A DNA stretch of 64,000 bases from Arthrospiribacter ruber. GTDB lineage: Bacteria; Bacteroidota; Bacteroidia; Cytophagales; Cyclobacteriaceae. Below, one piece after another: positions 1 through 8,900 of this stretch. Under the pieces are notes generated by a model. It was not told the DNA's origin and searched no databases. It saw nothing but the letters and a program-made list of their open reading frames with translations. Made by a program: the position numbers and the translations under genes. Location: the NCBI RefSeq assembly GCF_019343195.1, contig NZ_RPHB01000009.1, forward strand, positions 124,001 through 188,000. Reading direction: 5' to 3'. Each line of letters starts with the position of its first letter. Positions within the stretch are counted from its first letter, which is position 1.

Positions 1-34
1 TCAATCATTTCACTGCAAAATCTTCCACACCATC

Positions 35-961
35 ATGACCGAGGTCAAATTATTCTCCGGAACAAACAGTCACGAATTAGCTGAAAAAATCTCCAAACAT
101 TACGGAAAAAAATTGGGAGACCTTACCATTTCAAAGTTTAGCGACGGCGAAATGTCCCCAAGTTTCAACGAGTCTGTAAGAGGCTGTACCGTATTTTTGA
201 TCCAATCCACTAACCCGACTGCTGACAATTTATTGGAGCTCTGTCTTATGATAGATGCTGCCAAAAGAGCCTCAGCCTACAAAGTATGCGCTGTAATCCC
301 CTACTATGGCTATGCCAGGCAAGACAGAAAAGACAGGCCTAGGGTGTCGATCGCAGCCAAGCTGATTGCCAACATGCTTACTTCTGCCGGGGCAGACAGG
401 ATCATGACCTGCGACCTGCATGCCGGACAAATCCAAGGCTTTTTTGATCTTCCCTTGGATCATTTGAATGGATCAGCTATCTTTGTGCCCTATTTGGAAA
501 GACTGGACTTGGACAACCTTATTTTTGCAGCCCCTGATGTAGGCGGTGTAGCAAGAGCAAGATCTTACGCCAAGCACTTCGAAGTAGAAATGGTGGTCTG
601 TGACAAGCACAGAAAAAGAGCAAATGAAGTGGCTTCCATGCAGGTAATAGGAGATGTAGAAGGGAAAGATGTCATCTTAGTCGATGATTTGGTAGATACA
701 GCAGGCACGCTCTGCAAAGCAGCCCAAATCATCATGGACAAAGGAGCCAACTCGGTAAGGGCCATAGTAACGCATGGTGTACTTTCGGGTAAAGCTTATG
801 AAAACATTGAAAATTCAGTGCTCACAGAATTGGTGATTACGGATACCATTCCTCTGAAACAACAATCATCCAAAATCAGGGTGCTTTCTGTAGCGGATTT
901 GTTTGCAAAAGCCATCCATGCAGTGACCGGGAATACTTCTATCAGTGCCTTGTTTATTTAA
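35..961 (+). CDS. prs: Ribose-phosphate pyrophosphokinase (PRPP synthetase)
   Basis: This cytosolic enzyme makes PRPP from ribose 5-phosphate and ATP, feeding purine, pyrimidine, His, Trp and NAD synthesis. The 308-aa length is normal for class I enzymes. Visible motifs are the ATP-binding RQDRKD at residues 95-100, the CDLHAGQIQGFF flexible/substrate segment at 126-137, and the PRPP-binding loop VILVDDLVDTAGT at about 213-225. The ATG at 35 gives the family's usual MxEVKLFSGT start. The gene is followed 41 bp later by rplY and then pth, the housekeeping order common in Bacteroidota. Only 34 bp upstream are visible, so its promoter lies outside the window. Confidence 0.97.
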   Translation: MTEVKLFSGTNSHELAEKISKHYGKKLGDLTISKFSDGEMSPSFNESVRGCTVFLIQSTNPTADNLLELCLMIDAAKRASAYKVCAVIPYYGYARQDRKDRPRVSIAAKLIANMLTSAGADRIMTCDLHAGQIQGFFDLPLDHLNGSAIFVPYLERLDLDNLIFAAPDVGGVARARSYAKHFEVEMVVCDKHRKRANEVASMQVIGDVEGKDVILVDDLVDTAGTLCKAAQIIMDKGANSVRAIVTHGVLSGKAYENIENSVLTELVITDTIPLKQQSSKIRVLSVADLFAKAIHAVTGNTSISALFI

Positions 962-1002
962 TTAGAAAAATTTTATTCAATTATATACTTAAATCAAAAC
1001 TT

Positions 1003-1575
1003 ATGAAATCACTAGAGATTATAGGGTTTAAAAGAGCAAATCTCGACGGTGCAGACTTGAAGCAGATCCGTGAAGAAGGCAATGTTCCATGCGTAGTTTA
1101 CGGTCCTGCTATCGAAGAGCAGATCCATTTCTACACTCCAGCTATCCTTTTCAGGGACTTGGTGTATACTCCGGATGTGCACATGGTAGACCTTAACATT
1201 GAAGGCACAAAAATGAAAGCAGTATTGAAAGACACTCAGTTCCATCCGGTATCTGAGGTGTTGCTACATGCTGACTTCTTGGCTTTCAGCGAAGATAGAG
1301 CTATTAAATTTGAAATTCCTGTGGAAATCAAAGGTACTTCTCCAGGTATTCAAAAAGGTGGTAAATTGGAAATCAAAACCAGAAAACTTGCTGTTAAAGG
1401 TTTGGCTTCCAACCTTCCTGACAAAATCACGGTTGACATTTCCAATCTTGATCTTGGAAAATCTTTCAAAGTTGCTGAATTGAAGCCTGAAGGCTTTGAG
1501 ATCCTTACCAGCCCTAACGTGTCTATCGTTACTATCGGTATTCCAAGAGCGCTTAGAGGTAAAAAAGCTGAATAA
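1003..1575 (+). CDS. rplY: 50S ribosomal protein L25 (CTC form)
   Basis: This 190-aa protein is the long bacterial L25/TL5/CTC type, with an N-terminal 5S-rRNA-binding L25 barrel (about residues 1-90) and a C-terminal beta domain (about 95-185). The opening with KRANLDGADLKQIREEGNVP and VVYGP is characteristic. Its role is binding 5S rRNA in the large ribosomal subunit; CTC forms are also called general stress proteins in other bacteria. It lies 41 bp downstream of prs, so co-transcription is likely, and is followed at once by a strong intrinsic terminator at 1601-1633. The C-terminus is lysine-rich (GKKAE). Nothing is unusual. Confidence 0.96.
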   Translation: MKSLEIIGFKRANLDGADLKQIREEGNVPCVVYGPAIEEQIHFYTPAILFRDLVYTPDVHMVDLNIEGTKMKAVLKDTQFHPVSEVLLHADFLAFSEDRAIKFEIPVEIKGTSPGIQKGGKLEIKTRKLAVKGLASNLPDKITVDISNLDLGKSFKVAELKPEGFEILTSPNVSIVTIGIPRALRGKKAE

Positions 1576-1600
1576 GCCGGTTCAGATAACCGAAACTCAA

Positions 1601-1633
1601 AATCCTGCTTACCAGTTAAGCAGGATTTTTTTA
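1601..1633 (+). terminator. Intrinsic terminator after rplY
   Basis: A 10-bp perfect stem (AATCCTGCTT at 1601-1610, AAGCAGGATT at 1618-1627) with a 7-nt loop runs into a T-tract. It should end the prs-rplY transcript and give pth a separate promoter. Confidence 0.9.
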
Positions 1634-1664
1634 TTTTTGGGTAAGTTTTAAAAAACAGCAATTT

Positions 1665-1699
1665 AAGACCTGTCAGATTTTAAAAACCTGACAGGTCTT
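1665..1699. repeat. Perfect 12-bp inverted repeat between rplY and pth
   Basis: AAGACCTGTCAG (1665-1676) pairs with CTGACAGGTCTT (1688-1699) around an 11-nt AT loop. T-rich sequence follows on the plus strand, so it could serve as a second terminator. The symmetrical ACCTGTCAGGT core resembles dispersed intergenic palindromes I associate with Bacteroidota genomes; that is recollection, not a search result. Confidence 0.6.
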
Positions 1700-1746
1700 T
1701 ATTTGTACCCTCAAAGTATAATGAATACACACTGAAAGCATAAAGT

Positions 1747-2307
1747 ATGAAATATCTTATAGTGGGACTGGGAAATATCGGACCTGAATATGAACTTACC
1801 CGACACAATGTGGGCTTTTTGACCTTAGATAGACTTGCGGACAAGTTTGGTGCGGCTTGGAAAAGTAACCGTCTTGCCTTCACCACAGACTTCAAACACA
1901 AGGGAAGGGCCTTCCACCTGATCAAACCTACAACATATATGAATCTCAGTGGCAAGGCTGTCAATTACTGGATGAAGGAGCTGAATATTCCAAAAGAAAA
2001 TATCCTGGTAATCGTGGATGATGTTGCGCTACCTTTTGGGAAATTGAGAATGCGCGGAAAAGGATCTGCAGCAGGACACAATGGATTAAAAAATATTGAA
2101 GCACTCTGCGGAGGTCAAGATTACCCTAGACTTAGGTTTGGAATAGGTGATGATTTCCCCAAAGGAAGACAGGTGGATTATGTCCTTGGAAGATGGACCC
2201 AGCAGGAAATCGATGAATTGCCTATTTTCATGGACAAGGCCATTGACATGACCTTAAGTTTTGGAACTGCCGGGATCAATATGACCATGACTCAGTTTAA
2301 TGATTAA
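1747..2307 (+). CDS. pth: Peptidyl-tRNA hydrolase
   Basis: This cytosolic esterase recycles peptidyl-tRNA released from stalled ribosomes. The 186-aa protein shows all the expected active-site positions: N10 in GLGNIGPEYE, catalytic H20 in TRHNVGF, N66 in TTYMNLSG, D92 in VIVDDVALPFG and N112 in GSAAGHNGLK. Length and start match the family. It follows the terminator and palindrome after rplY, so it probably has its own promoter within 1700-1746. No terminator is evident downstream; the region after it is filled with short repeats. Confidence 0.96.
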   Translation: MKYLIVGLGNIGPEYELTRHNVGFLTLDRLADKFGAAWKSNRLAFTTDFKHKGRAFHLIKPTTYMNLSGKAVNYWMKELNIPKENILVIVDDVALPFGKLRMRGKGSAAGHNGLKNIEALCGGQDYPRLRFGIGDDFPKGRQVDYVLGRWTQQEIDELPIFMDKAIDMTLSFGTAGINMTMTQFND

Positions 2308-2409
2308 AATAAATATTGATGGGTATTTATCGATATTGATGGATTTTAGTATCTGATTGATCTAGGCACTTGTTTAAATTGGCTAGTAGTATAATACCGG
2401 ATATACATA

Positions 2410-2475
2410 TATTTCAATTGTATTTCCATTTTATTTCTACCGTATTTCTATCATATTTCTATCATATTTCCCTTC
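2410..2475. repeat. Six tandem 11-bp repeats, TATTTC-N5
   Basis: TATTTC recurs at exactly 11-bp spacing starting at 2410, 2421, 2432, 2443, 2454 and 2465. The hexamer is invariant while the five following bases vary (for example AATTG, CATTT, TACCG, TATCA twice). Further units lie at 2819-2860, 2993-3030 and 3133-3165. The reverse complement (GAAATA-N5) recurs after lipB at 63704-63741. An 11-bp period puts the hexamer near one face of the helix. Function unknown. Confidence 0.85.
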
Positions 2476-2522
2476 TACATCTAAGGAGATCCTATCTGTT
2501 TCAAAAGTATTGACTGTATTTT

Positions 2523-2553
2523 TTTGATTTCAACTTTTTGAAAACTTTCTTTG
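2523..2553 (+). promoter_or_regulatory. Candidate promoter of the riboswitch transcript
   Basis: TTTG at 2523-2526, a 19-bp spacer and TTTCTTTG at 2546-2553 match the Bacteroidota consensus TTTG-N19-TAnnTTTG except for one base in the -7 box. Transcription would start near 2560, about a dozen bases before stem P1 of the SAM riboswitch, which supports the call. Confidence 0.5.
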
Positions 2554-2572
2554 TATTCACTTCAGGAAACTG

Positions 2573-2675
2573 ATTTATAAAGAAGAGGTGAGAGAACAGG
2601 CTCTAGGACCCTCTGGCAACCATCCCGACACATCAGGAAAGGTGCCAATACCTGCCCCAAGTGGGAACTATAAAT
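2573..2675 (+). promoter_or_regulatory. SAM-I (S-box) type riboswitch
   Basis: The conserved S-box core is visible: AGAGGTGAGAG at about 2584-2594, the CTCTGGCAACC block at 2611-2621 and AGGTGCCAATACCTGCC from 2640. A perfect 7-bp closing stem P1 is formed by ATTTATA (2573-2579) and TATAAAT (2669-2675). P2 pairs AGAG (2591-2594) with CTCT (2611-2614), P3 closes with ACC/GGT, and P4 is CCC/GGG near 2655-2665. It should sense S-adenosylmethionine and lower expression of the sulfhydrylase gene at 3186. The odd point is the roughly 510-nt repeat-rich gap before that gene. Confidence 0.82.
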
Positions 2676-2757
2676 TGGAAATTATGCGATTGATTCAGCT
2701 TTTCATTTTATTTAAGGGATTCGAAAGAGCATTCGATTTAGGGATCGTTATAAGAAA

Positions 2758-2790
2758 AACCTTCGAGGTCAAAAAAAGACCTCAAAGGTT
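2758..2790 (-). terminator. Terminator-like hairpin in the sulfhydrylase leader
   Basis: AACCTTCGAGGTC (2758-2770) and GACCTCAAAGGTT (2778-2790) form a 13-bp stem with one mismatch around a seven-A loop. A T-run flanks it only in the minus-strand reading (plus strand GAAAAACC before it), so by sequence it looks like a minus-strand terminator, although no minus-strand gene precedes it. On the plus strand it could still be part of the riboswitch expression platform, about 80 nt after P1. Confidence 0.45.
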
Positions 2791-2931
2791 GGGCAAACCC
2801 AAAACTAGCCTCCAACCCTATTTCAACACATTTCCACTGTATTTCAACCTTATTTCAAGTTTCAATAATTTCACCTTACTCGCTCGGGTGAAGCCTAAAC
2901 TCCATTTTCCTTTAAAATTCACTCATGCCAT

Positions 2932-3140
2932 TTACAATTTGCGAAAACAATATCTACAAATATCAACTAGTATCGATCAATATCTATAAGCCTATTTCTA
3001 CTTATTTCCACTGTATTTCAACCTTATATCTATATTAATAACCCAATTTCTCTTTTAAAACTTATCAGAAAACTTACAACTTGCGAAAACAATATCTACA
3101 AATATCAACCAGTATCGATCAATATCTATAAGCCTATTTC
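2932..3140. repeat. 67-bp direct repeat, two copies 142 bp apart
   Basis: The blocks 2932-2998 and 3074-3140 differ at only two positions. Each contains four consecutive 10-bp units beginning TATC (TATCTACAAA, TATCAACTAG or TATCAACCAG, TATCGATCAA, TATCTATAAG), followed by TATTTC units of the 11-bp family. The segment with TATTTCCACTG and TATTTCAACCT also occurs near 2830 and again near 3003. This indicates recent local duplication in the leader of the sulfhydrylase gene. Confidence 0.85.
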
Positions 3141-3185
3141 AATATATTTCTACCCTATTTCTACTATATATCAATTTAATATCCC

Positions 3186-4358
3186 ATGACCCATTTTGAA
3201 ACCGACGCCATACGCATAGCAGCCTCCAAATCCAATCAAAGGGAGCATTCTGCCCCACTGTACCTATCTTCCAGCTTTACTTTTGACACCGCAGAAGAAG
3301 CCCGTGCCATGTTTGCGGAAGAGATTGAAGGAAATATTTACTCCAGATACGCCAATCCAAACTCAACCGACCTTATACAGAAAGTCTGTGCTGCTGAAGG
3401 GGCGGAAGATGGTATCGCAACAGCCTCCGGTATGGCGGCAATGTTTGGCAGTATGGCAGCATTGCTGCAACAGGGAGATCATATTCTGGCATCTCGCTCT
3501 CTTTTTGGCTCCACCCATCAGCTTTTGACAAGGGTATTTCCAAAATGGGGGATCAGCTCTACCTATGGTGACATTTCAGATATTGCCAATTGGGAAAAAC
3601 TGCTTCAGCCCAACACCAAAATGCTTTTCATCGAAACACCCTCCAATCCAGGACTGGAAATCATTGACCTCGAATGGGCAGGCAAGTTTGCGGCAGCGCA
3701 CAACCTGATACTGGTAGTGGACAATTGTTTTGCTACACCATACTTACAGCAACCTGCCAAATGGGGAGCCCATATTGTAACCCATTCTGCTACCAAGTTT
3801 ATCGACGGACAGGGAAGGGTATTAGGTGGATTGATATTGGGCAAAAAAGAGCTTATCCAAGAGGTACAGTTTTTTGCCAGACATACAGGACCTTCCATCT
3901 CCCCGTTCAATGCCTGGATCTTGGCAAAAAGCATGGAAACACTTGCCGTCAGAATGGACAGGCATTGTGAAAGTGCATTGAAAGTAGCCCAGTATTTCGA
4001 GGGGAATTCTGAATTGGAAAATGTAAAATATCCATTTTTAAAGAGCCATCCACAATATGATCTTGCTCAAAAACAGATGAAACTAGGGGGTGGAATCATT
4101 ACGCTTTCCTTGAAAGGAGGCATAGCCAGGGCACAAAGGTTTATAGACCAGCTTCAAATGATTTCTGTCACCGCTAACCTGGGAGATAGCAGAAGTATTA
4201 TCACGCATCCTGCCTCTACCACACATAGCAAACTGAGCGAAGAGGAAAGGGCCAAAGTCGGGATCTCTGACGGGCTTATCAGGCTTTCTGTTGGACTTGA
4301 GCACCACGAAGACATCACCAAGGATATCGAAAGAGCTTTGGAAAAATCAAAATTCTGA
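3186..4358 (+). CDS. metZ: PLP-dependent O-succinyl/O-acetylhomoserine sulfhydrylase
   Basis: This Cys/Met-metabolism PLP enzyme (390 aa) probably converts an activated homoserine plus sulfide to homocysteine in methionine synthesis. The fold type I signature is clear: YSRYANPN at 52-59, ASGMAA for the cofactor phosphate loop at 80-85, D179 in VVDNCFATPY, and the Schiff-base lysine K204 in THSATKFIDGQGR. The GQGRVLGG stretch after the lysine favours the sulfhydrylase branch over cystathionine gamma-synthase, though substrate choice (succinyl or acetyl) cannot be read reliably. The SAM-I riboswitch at 2573-2675 on the same strand independently supports a methionine role. Its leader is unusually long and filled with repeats. 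Confidence 0.88.
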   Translation: MTHFETDAIRIAASKSNQREHSAPLYLSSSFTFDTAEEARAMFAEEIEGNIYSRYANPNSTDLIQKVCAAEGAEDGIATASGMAAMFGSMAALLQQGDHILASRSLFGSTHQLLTRVFPKWGISSTYGDISDIANWEKLLQPNTKMLFIETPSNPGLEIIDLEWAGKFAAAHNLILVVDNCFATPYLQQPAKWGAHIVTHSATKFIDGQGRVLGGLILGKKELIQEVQFFARHTGPSISPFNAWILAKSMETLAVRMDRHCESALKVAQYFEGNSELENVKYPFLKSHPQYDLAQKQMKLGGGIITLSLKGGIARAQRFIDQLQMISVTANLGDSRSIITHPASTTHSKLSEEERAKVGISDGLIRLSVGLEHHEDITKDIERALEKSKF

Positions 4359-4422
4359 TAAGCAACTGTAGCATTTAGGTTAAAGCTGGCGTCTTGTAGC
4401 TGTAAACAAAATTATTTGAGCC

Positions 4423-5670
4423 ATGAAAACTCCAGCTATTTCTCTCATTGTTTTAGTTTTACTTGCCTCTTCCTGTATAGAATATCAGGAGCAAACACCC
4501 AGGGAAGCCAATTTAAGAACACTATCGGCGGAGGAGCAGGAGCTTTCAGGAGCCTGTAGCCTTTTTGCCATTGACCTGTTTCATCAGCTCAATGATGAGC
4601 AGGAGCCTAACCAGTTTTTCAGCCCCTATAGCATTCACCAGGCACTTTCCATGACCATGAACGGTAATGAAAACCCGGTGCTCCAGGAATATATCAAAAC
4701 CTTGCGCTACGACAATCTGAGTGTTGATGAGGCCAATCAGGGATCCAGAGACTTAAGACAGTTTTTAACCCAAGTGGATCCAAAAGTTGACCTGAAGATT
4801 GCCAATGCCATATGGTACAAAGAAGGATATCAGGTGAAAGCTCCATTTAAATCCATAGCCAATGATTTTTATGATGCGGAAATTGCTCCACTCCAAATGA
4901 CGGATCCCAATTCCGTCAAAGTCATCAATGACTGGGTAGAGAAAAAAACAAGAGGCATGATCAGGGATATTCTGGATATGATTCCTACCAATGCAGTCAT
5001 GTACCTGGTCAATGCCATCCATTACAAAGCCGATTGGAAATACCAGTTTGATTCCAAAAAAACCAAAAAAGAACCCTTCTACCCTAGCCCGAACTCTCCC
5101 ATTCAGGTAGATATGATGGATCTGGATAAACCTAGCACTTTTAGAACCTTTTGGGGAAATGGATACCGCTATCTGGAAATCCCCTACAGCACAGGACAAT
5201 ACAATATGGCTATCTTGTACAATGAATCAGGCGACCTCAATCAAGCAGCAGCTGCCCTTACTTTTGACAATTATAAAAAATGGAAGGAAGAAAGTCAGGA
5301 GGCCAACTTTATCCTAAAAATGCCCAAGTTCAAAATGGGTTATAAAATCGAGAATCTTGCAGATGACCTGATAGCCATGGGCTTGGTGACACCTTTTGGA
5401 TTTCATGAGGATAACTTCACCCAATTGTTTGATAATCCTACTGACTTACTGAAAATCTCCAGGGTGATCCACGATGCCCTGATAGAAGTGGATGAAAAAG
5501 GAAGTGAAGCAGCGGCAGCGACGGTTGTCGAAGTGGTGGAAAGGTTTAGTGCTGGGCCTTCTGTACCTCCGGTAATCACGCTGGACAAGCCTTTTATCTT
5601 CATGATTCAGGAAAAACACAGCGGTGCCATTTTGTTCATGGGTAAGCTTGGAGATCCGTCAAAACTTTAA
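4423..5670 (+). CDS. Serpin-family lipoprotein protease inhibitor
   Basis: A 415-aa serpin carrying a lipoprotein signal (hydrophobic residues 6-16, lipobox ASSC with C18). The serpin core is full length and ends in the expected PFIFMIQEKHSGAILFMGK strand. The hinge EKGSEAAAATVV at about 358-369 follows the inhibitory consensus (small residue at P14, alanines at P12-P9), so it should inhibit rather than be a silent family member. Counting 17 residues from E358 places P1 at R374 (R374-F375), suggesting a trypsin-like target. It is probably membrane-anchored facing periplasm or surface. The lipoprotein gene at 5674 begins 3 bp after its stop, indicating one operon. Confidence 0.92.
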   Translation: MKTPAISLIVLVLLASSCIEYQEQTPREANLRTLSAEEQELSGACSLFAIDLFHQLNDEQEPNQFFSPYSIHQALSMTMNGNENPVLQEYIKTLRYDNLSVDEANQGSRDLRQFLTQVDPKVDLKIANAIWYKEGYQVKAPFKSIANDFYDAEIAPLQMTDPNSVKVINDWVEKKTRGMIRDILDMIPTNAVMYLVNAIHYKADWKYQFDSKKTKKEPFYPSPNSPIQVDMMDLDKPSTFRTFWGNGYRYLEIPYSTGQYNMAILYNESGDLNQAAAALTFDNYKKWKEESQEANFILKMPKFKMGYKIENLADDLIAMGLVTPFGFHEDNFTQLFDNPTDLLKISRVIHDALIEVDEKGSEAAAATVVEVVERFSAGPSVPPVITLDKPFIFMIQEKHSGAILFMGKLGDPSKL

Positions 5671-5673
5671 GCC

Positions 5674-5928
5674 ATGCCCAAAATCCCCAAAGCAATCTTA
5701 ATACTTTTACTTTTCACTTTGGCATCTTGTGCTGATGATCCAGACCTCCCCACAAGTACCTGTGGAGATGCATTTTTGTATCCCAGTGGAGAAGATATTT
5801 ATACTTTAAGGCCGATACCAGAGAGTGTGTTTATAGAGCTCCAAGATGAGGAAAATCCAGAAGCTCAAATTGAACTAATTCACTTCCAACTCCTCCTCAT
5901 TCCCTTTATAATCCACCCCTTTCAATGA
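5674..5928 (+). CDS. Small lipoprotein, probably truncated at its 3' end
   Basis: An 84-aa product with a good lipoprotein signal (ILILLLFTLASC, C19) and a second cysteine soon after. It starts 3 bp after the serpin stop, so it is likely co-expressed. I recognise no domain. The last 18 codons are antisense to the C-terminus of the convergent FG-GAP gene (5875-9402) and read as a hydrophobic tail (IHFQLLLIPFIIHPFQ) unlike the acidic body before it. This suggests that an originally longer gene lost its 3' end and now reads into its neighbour. Expression is plausible; function unknown. Confidence 0.55.
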   Translation: MPKIPKAILILLLFTLASCADDPDLPTSTCGDAFLYPSGEDIYTLRPIPESVFIELQDEENPEAQIELIHFQLLLIPFIIHPFQ

Positions 5929-8900
5929 CTTGATATTTTCAGGCAATCGCACTGCATTGGAAGAATTACTCAGGAAACCGGATCGGTTATTCACCTCCAC
6001 CCTTTTCTTCTTACCATCCTGCATTTCCATAATCAAAGTATGGAATTGGGTAGGGGTCTTAAAAACCTTGTCATTCACTTCATTTACCTGTTGATGTACC
6101 AATAAACGGTTCCGGTTTTGCGAAGAAATATATAAGGCATTGCCATTCTCCTGATGAAGCTTTACCATTGCCTTTGCATCAGCAGGCACGACAAAACCAC
6201 TTTCCAAAGACCTTTTTGGCTCAAAGCCACCTTTTCCATTTCCCAGCAATACCAGGCCATTGAAGGCATCATACCTGCCGGAAAACACTTCATTGCCATA
6301 ATCATTCCCAATCAACAAAACATCCAAATTTCCATCTCCATCAAGGTCATCAATGGTAATCCCATTGACCGGAGCCGTCTGGGCCAATAAAGGAAGCTCA
6401 TGAACCTTAAACTTTCCATTTCCTAAATTTTCCAAAAAAGCACTTCTGTCATAAGTTCCTTCCAAAATCAATACATCCTCCAATTCTTGGGGAGTAAACA
6501 AACTTTGTTCAGTCACCCTGCCGTATTCTTTATACCTGGAAAACTTCCTCCTGAAAAGCGTACTCTGTCCATATAAGTCATCCCAGTAGTGTGCCGGTAC
6601 AGAAATATAGTTCCCTGTATTGTCTTTGAAATGGGTGAAAATCACAGGGTCTATACTGTTATTGCCATCAAAATCCTTTGCATACACTTTCACCGGCCTT
6701 TCCTGGGATGGATGGTAATAATTATTGGCGCCGAGGTTACCTACGATGTAATCCATTTTACCATCTCCGTTGAAATCCCCTGCCGCAATACTGTTCCACC
6801 AGCCCTTGTATTTTTCCAGCCCGGTATCATTCAGCCTTTTTAATGCATTACCTGTGTTTTTATAGACTACAATAGACATCAACTCGCCCACTACCATCAG
6901 GTCCGGCAACCCATCTCCGTCCACATCCGTCCACAAGGCATCCGTCACCATACCAATTTCAGAAAGCCCCGGAGCAATATCTTCTGTCACATCCTGAAGC
7001 CTGCCGTCCACATTTTTGAGAATAAAAGAACGCTCCGGCATTGGATACTTGCCTATCGGTGTCCTTCCTCCAACGAAGAGATCCATATATCCATCACCAT
7101 CAAAATCTGCTGCCCGTACCACTGTACCACTTGCCTCCGGTAAAAAATGGTTGGAATCATTGGGCTTTGAAAAATTACCTTTGCCGTCATTGATAAGCAC
7201 CCTGTCTATGTATTCTTCTGCGCCTGGTTTAAATTCAGAACTTCCTGAAACAAGATACAGATCCAGATCGCCATCATTGTCTATATCAAAGAGGACCATC
7301 CCCATTTCCTCATAGCGATTGTCCTCATCACTGTCCAATAATCTCCTTTCGGTAAAGCTTCCATCTCCATTCTGCAAAAATACTGAGGCAGGGTAACCTG
7401 CAGCACTGCCCACAATAAAGTCCTCTCGTCCATTACCGTTCAGATCTCCTACCGCCAGACTTGGGCCGAATTGTGTCAGCTTATGGGGAAGGGTCCTTTG
7501 AACATTGTAATCAATTTTATCATCTTCCTTGTGCGTAAAATCTATCCCCAGACTTCTTGACACCTCCTTGAGAAAAGGATTGGTCACAGGAGCTTTCAAA
7601 GGAAAAGTGACCTGGGCTAAATCTACCACAGCAGCATCCTGATGAGCTACCTGGATCAATTGATCAGGGGACAAACCTTTTATTTGCTGAAACTTGCCAT
7701 CAGGCCATAAAACATCCAAAGTTAGGTTTCCATTCCCCGACCCAAGTCCGAAATGCACCACATCTTCCACTGCTGACATGTATCCTCTGGAGACCTGTTG
7801 TTCATGATACAAAAAACCGCCATTCTCATCCCGCAGGGCCAATTTGGCCCCTATTCCCATTGGATTATTTTTCGTTCCCTGCAATTTGACCCTGAAGAAA
7901 TGTCCCTTATCAGCTCTTGAATCCAATGTGTTCTCAAAAACAAAAGCCGGATCATTGATGTTATTGACCACATAGTCCAAGTCTCCATCCCCGTCCAGAT
8001 CCACAAACACTGCTCCATTGGAAAAGGATGGCTTATTAAGTCCCCACTTTTCCCCAACATCTTCAAAGGTCCAATCCCCCTTATTTTTAAAGGAGTAATT
8101 GGGTATTTTGACTATAGGTATAGAATCCAGAAGCTGCCTTGTGCTGGCTACACCTCCAACATCCGCCCGGTAATTGGCAAAATCCTTGTCTGTGATGTCC
8201 CGGGGAAAACCATTGGTCACCAACAAGTCCCGCTGCCCGTCATTGTCCACATCCACAAACAAAGGAGACCAGGACCAATCGGTCTGATACACCCCTGCCA
8301 TAAACCCAATTTCGCTGAAAGGTACACCTGGACCATTACCCACATGTAGCATATTCCTTACATGTTGGTATTCGTAGCCCCACTGCTCATTGGAAATATA
8401 GGTCTGATATGGATTCTTGGCAATGGTGGTTTTCTTTCTGAAATTGGTTTCACCCAACATATCCAAAGTTATGATATCTACAAATCCATCATTGTTGAAG
8501 TCCGCTATATCAGAGCCCATAGAAAACATGCTTTGGTGCCGGATATACTCCTTGGTCTGATTGGAAAAGGTGCCGTCCTGATTATTGATATACAGGATAT
8601 CATTCGGTGTGTAATCGTTGGAAATATAAATATCCGGCCAGCCGTCAAAATTGATATCAGCAATGGCCAATCCAAGACCAAAACCTTCTATGGTAATTCC
8701 TGCCTCAATGGTCACGTCTGAAAAAGTCCCATCCCCATTATTGCGATAAAGTCTATCATTATTGATTGCAGAACCATCGGTGATTTTCTCTCTGAAATTG
8801 GAAGGAATGGCCTTATTTTGCTCATTGTTGAGCACATAAAGGTCAAGAAAGCCATCATTGTTATAATCAAAAAAAGTAGCCATCATGCTATTGCCCGTTT

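Larger units (their letters stand above)
2308..3185. other. 878-bp intergenic region packed with short repeats and a riboswitch
   Basis: This stretch between pth and the sulfhydrylase gene holds no convincing gene. It contains an 11-bp TATTTC-N5 array (2410-2475), a promoter candidate (2523-2553), a SAM-I riboswitch (2573-2675), a strong hairpin (2758-2790), more TATTTC units from 2819, 2993 and 3133, and a duplicated 67-bp block (2932-2998 and 3074-3140). The frame open from 2588 to 2989 begins inside the riboswitch and runs through the repeats, so I do not call it a gene. Confidence 0.8.

Noticed and set aside
2588-2989. 133-aa plus-strand frame after pth
   Set aside because: It starts inside the SAM-I riboswitch, runs through the hairpin and TATTTC repeats, and has no domain or export signal.
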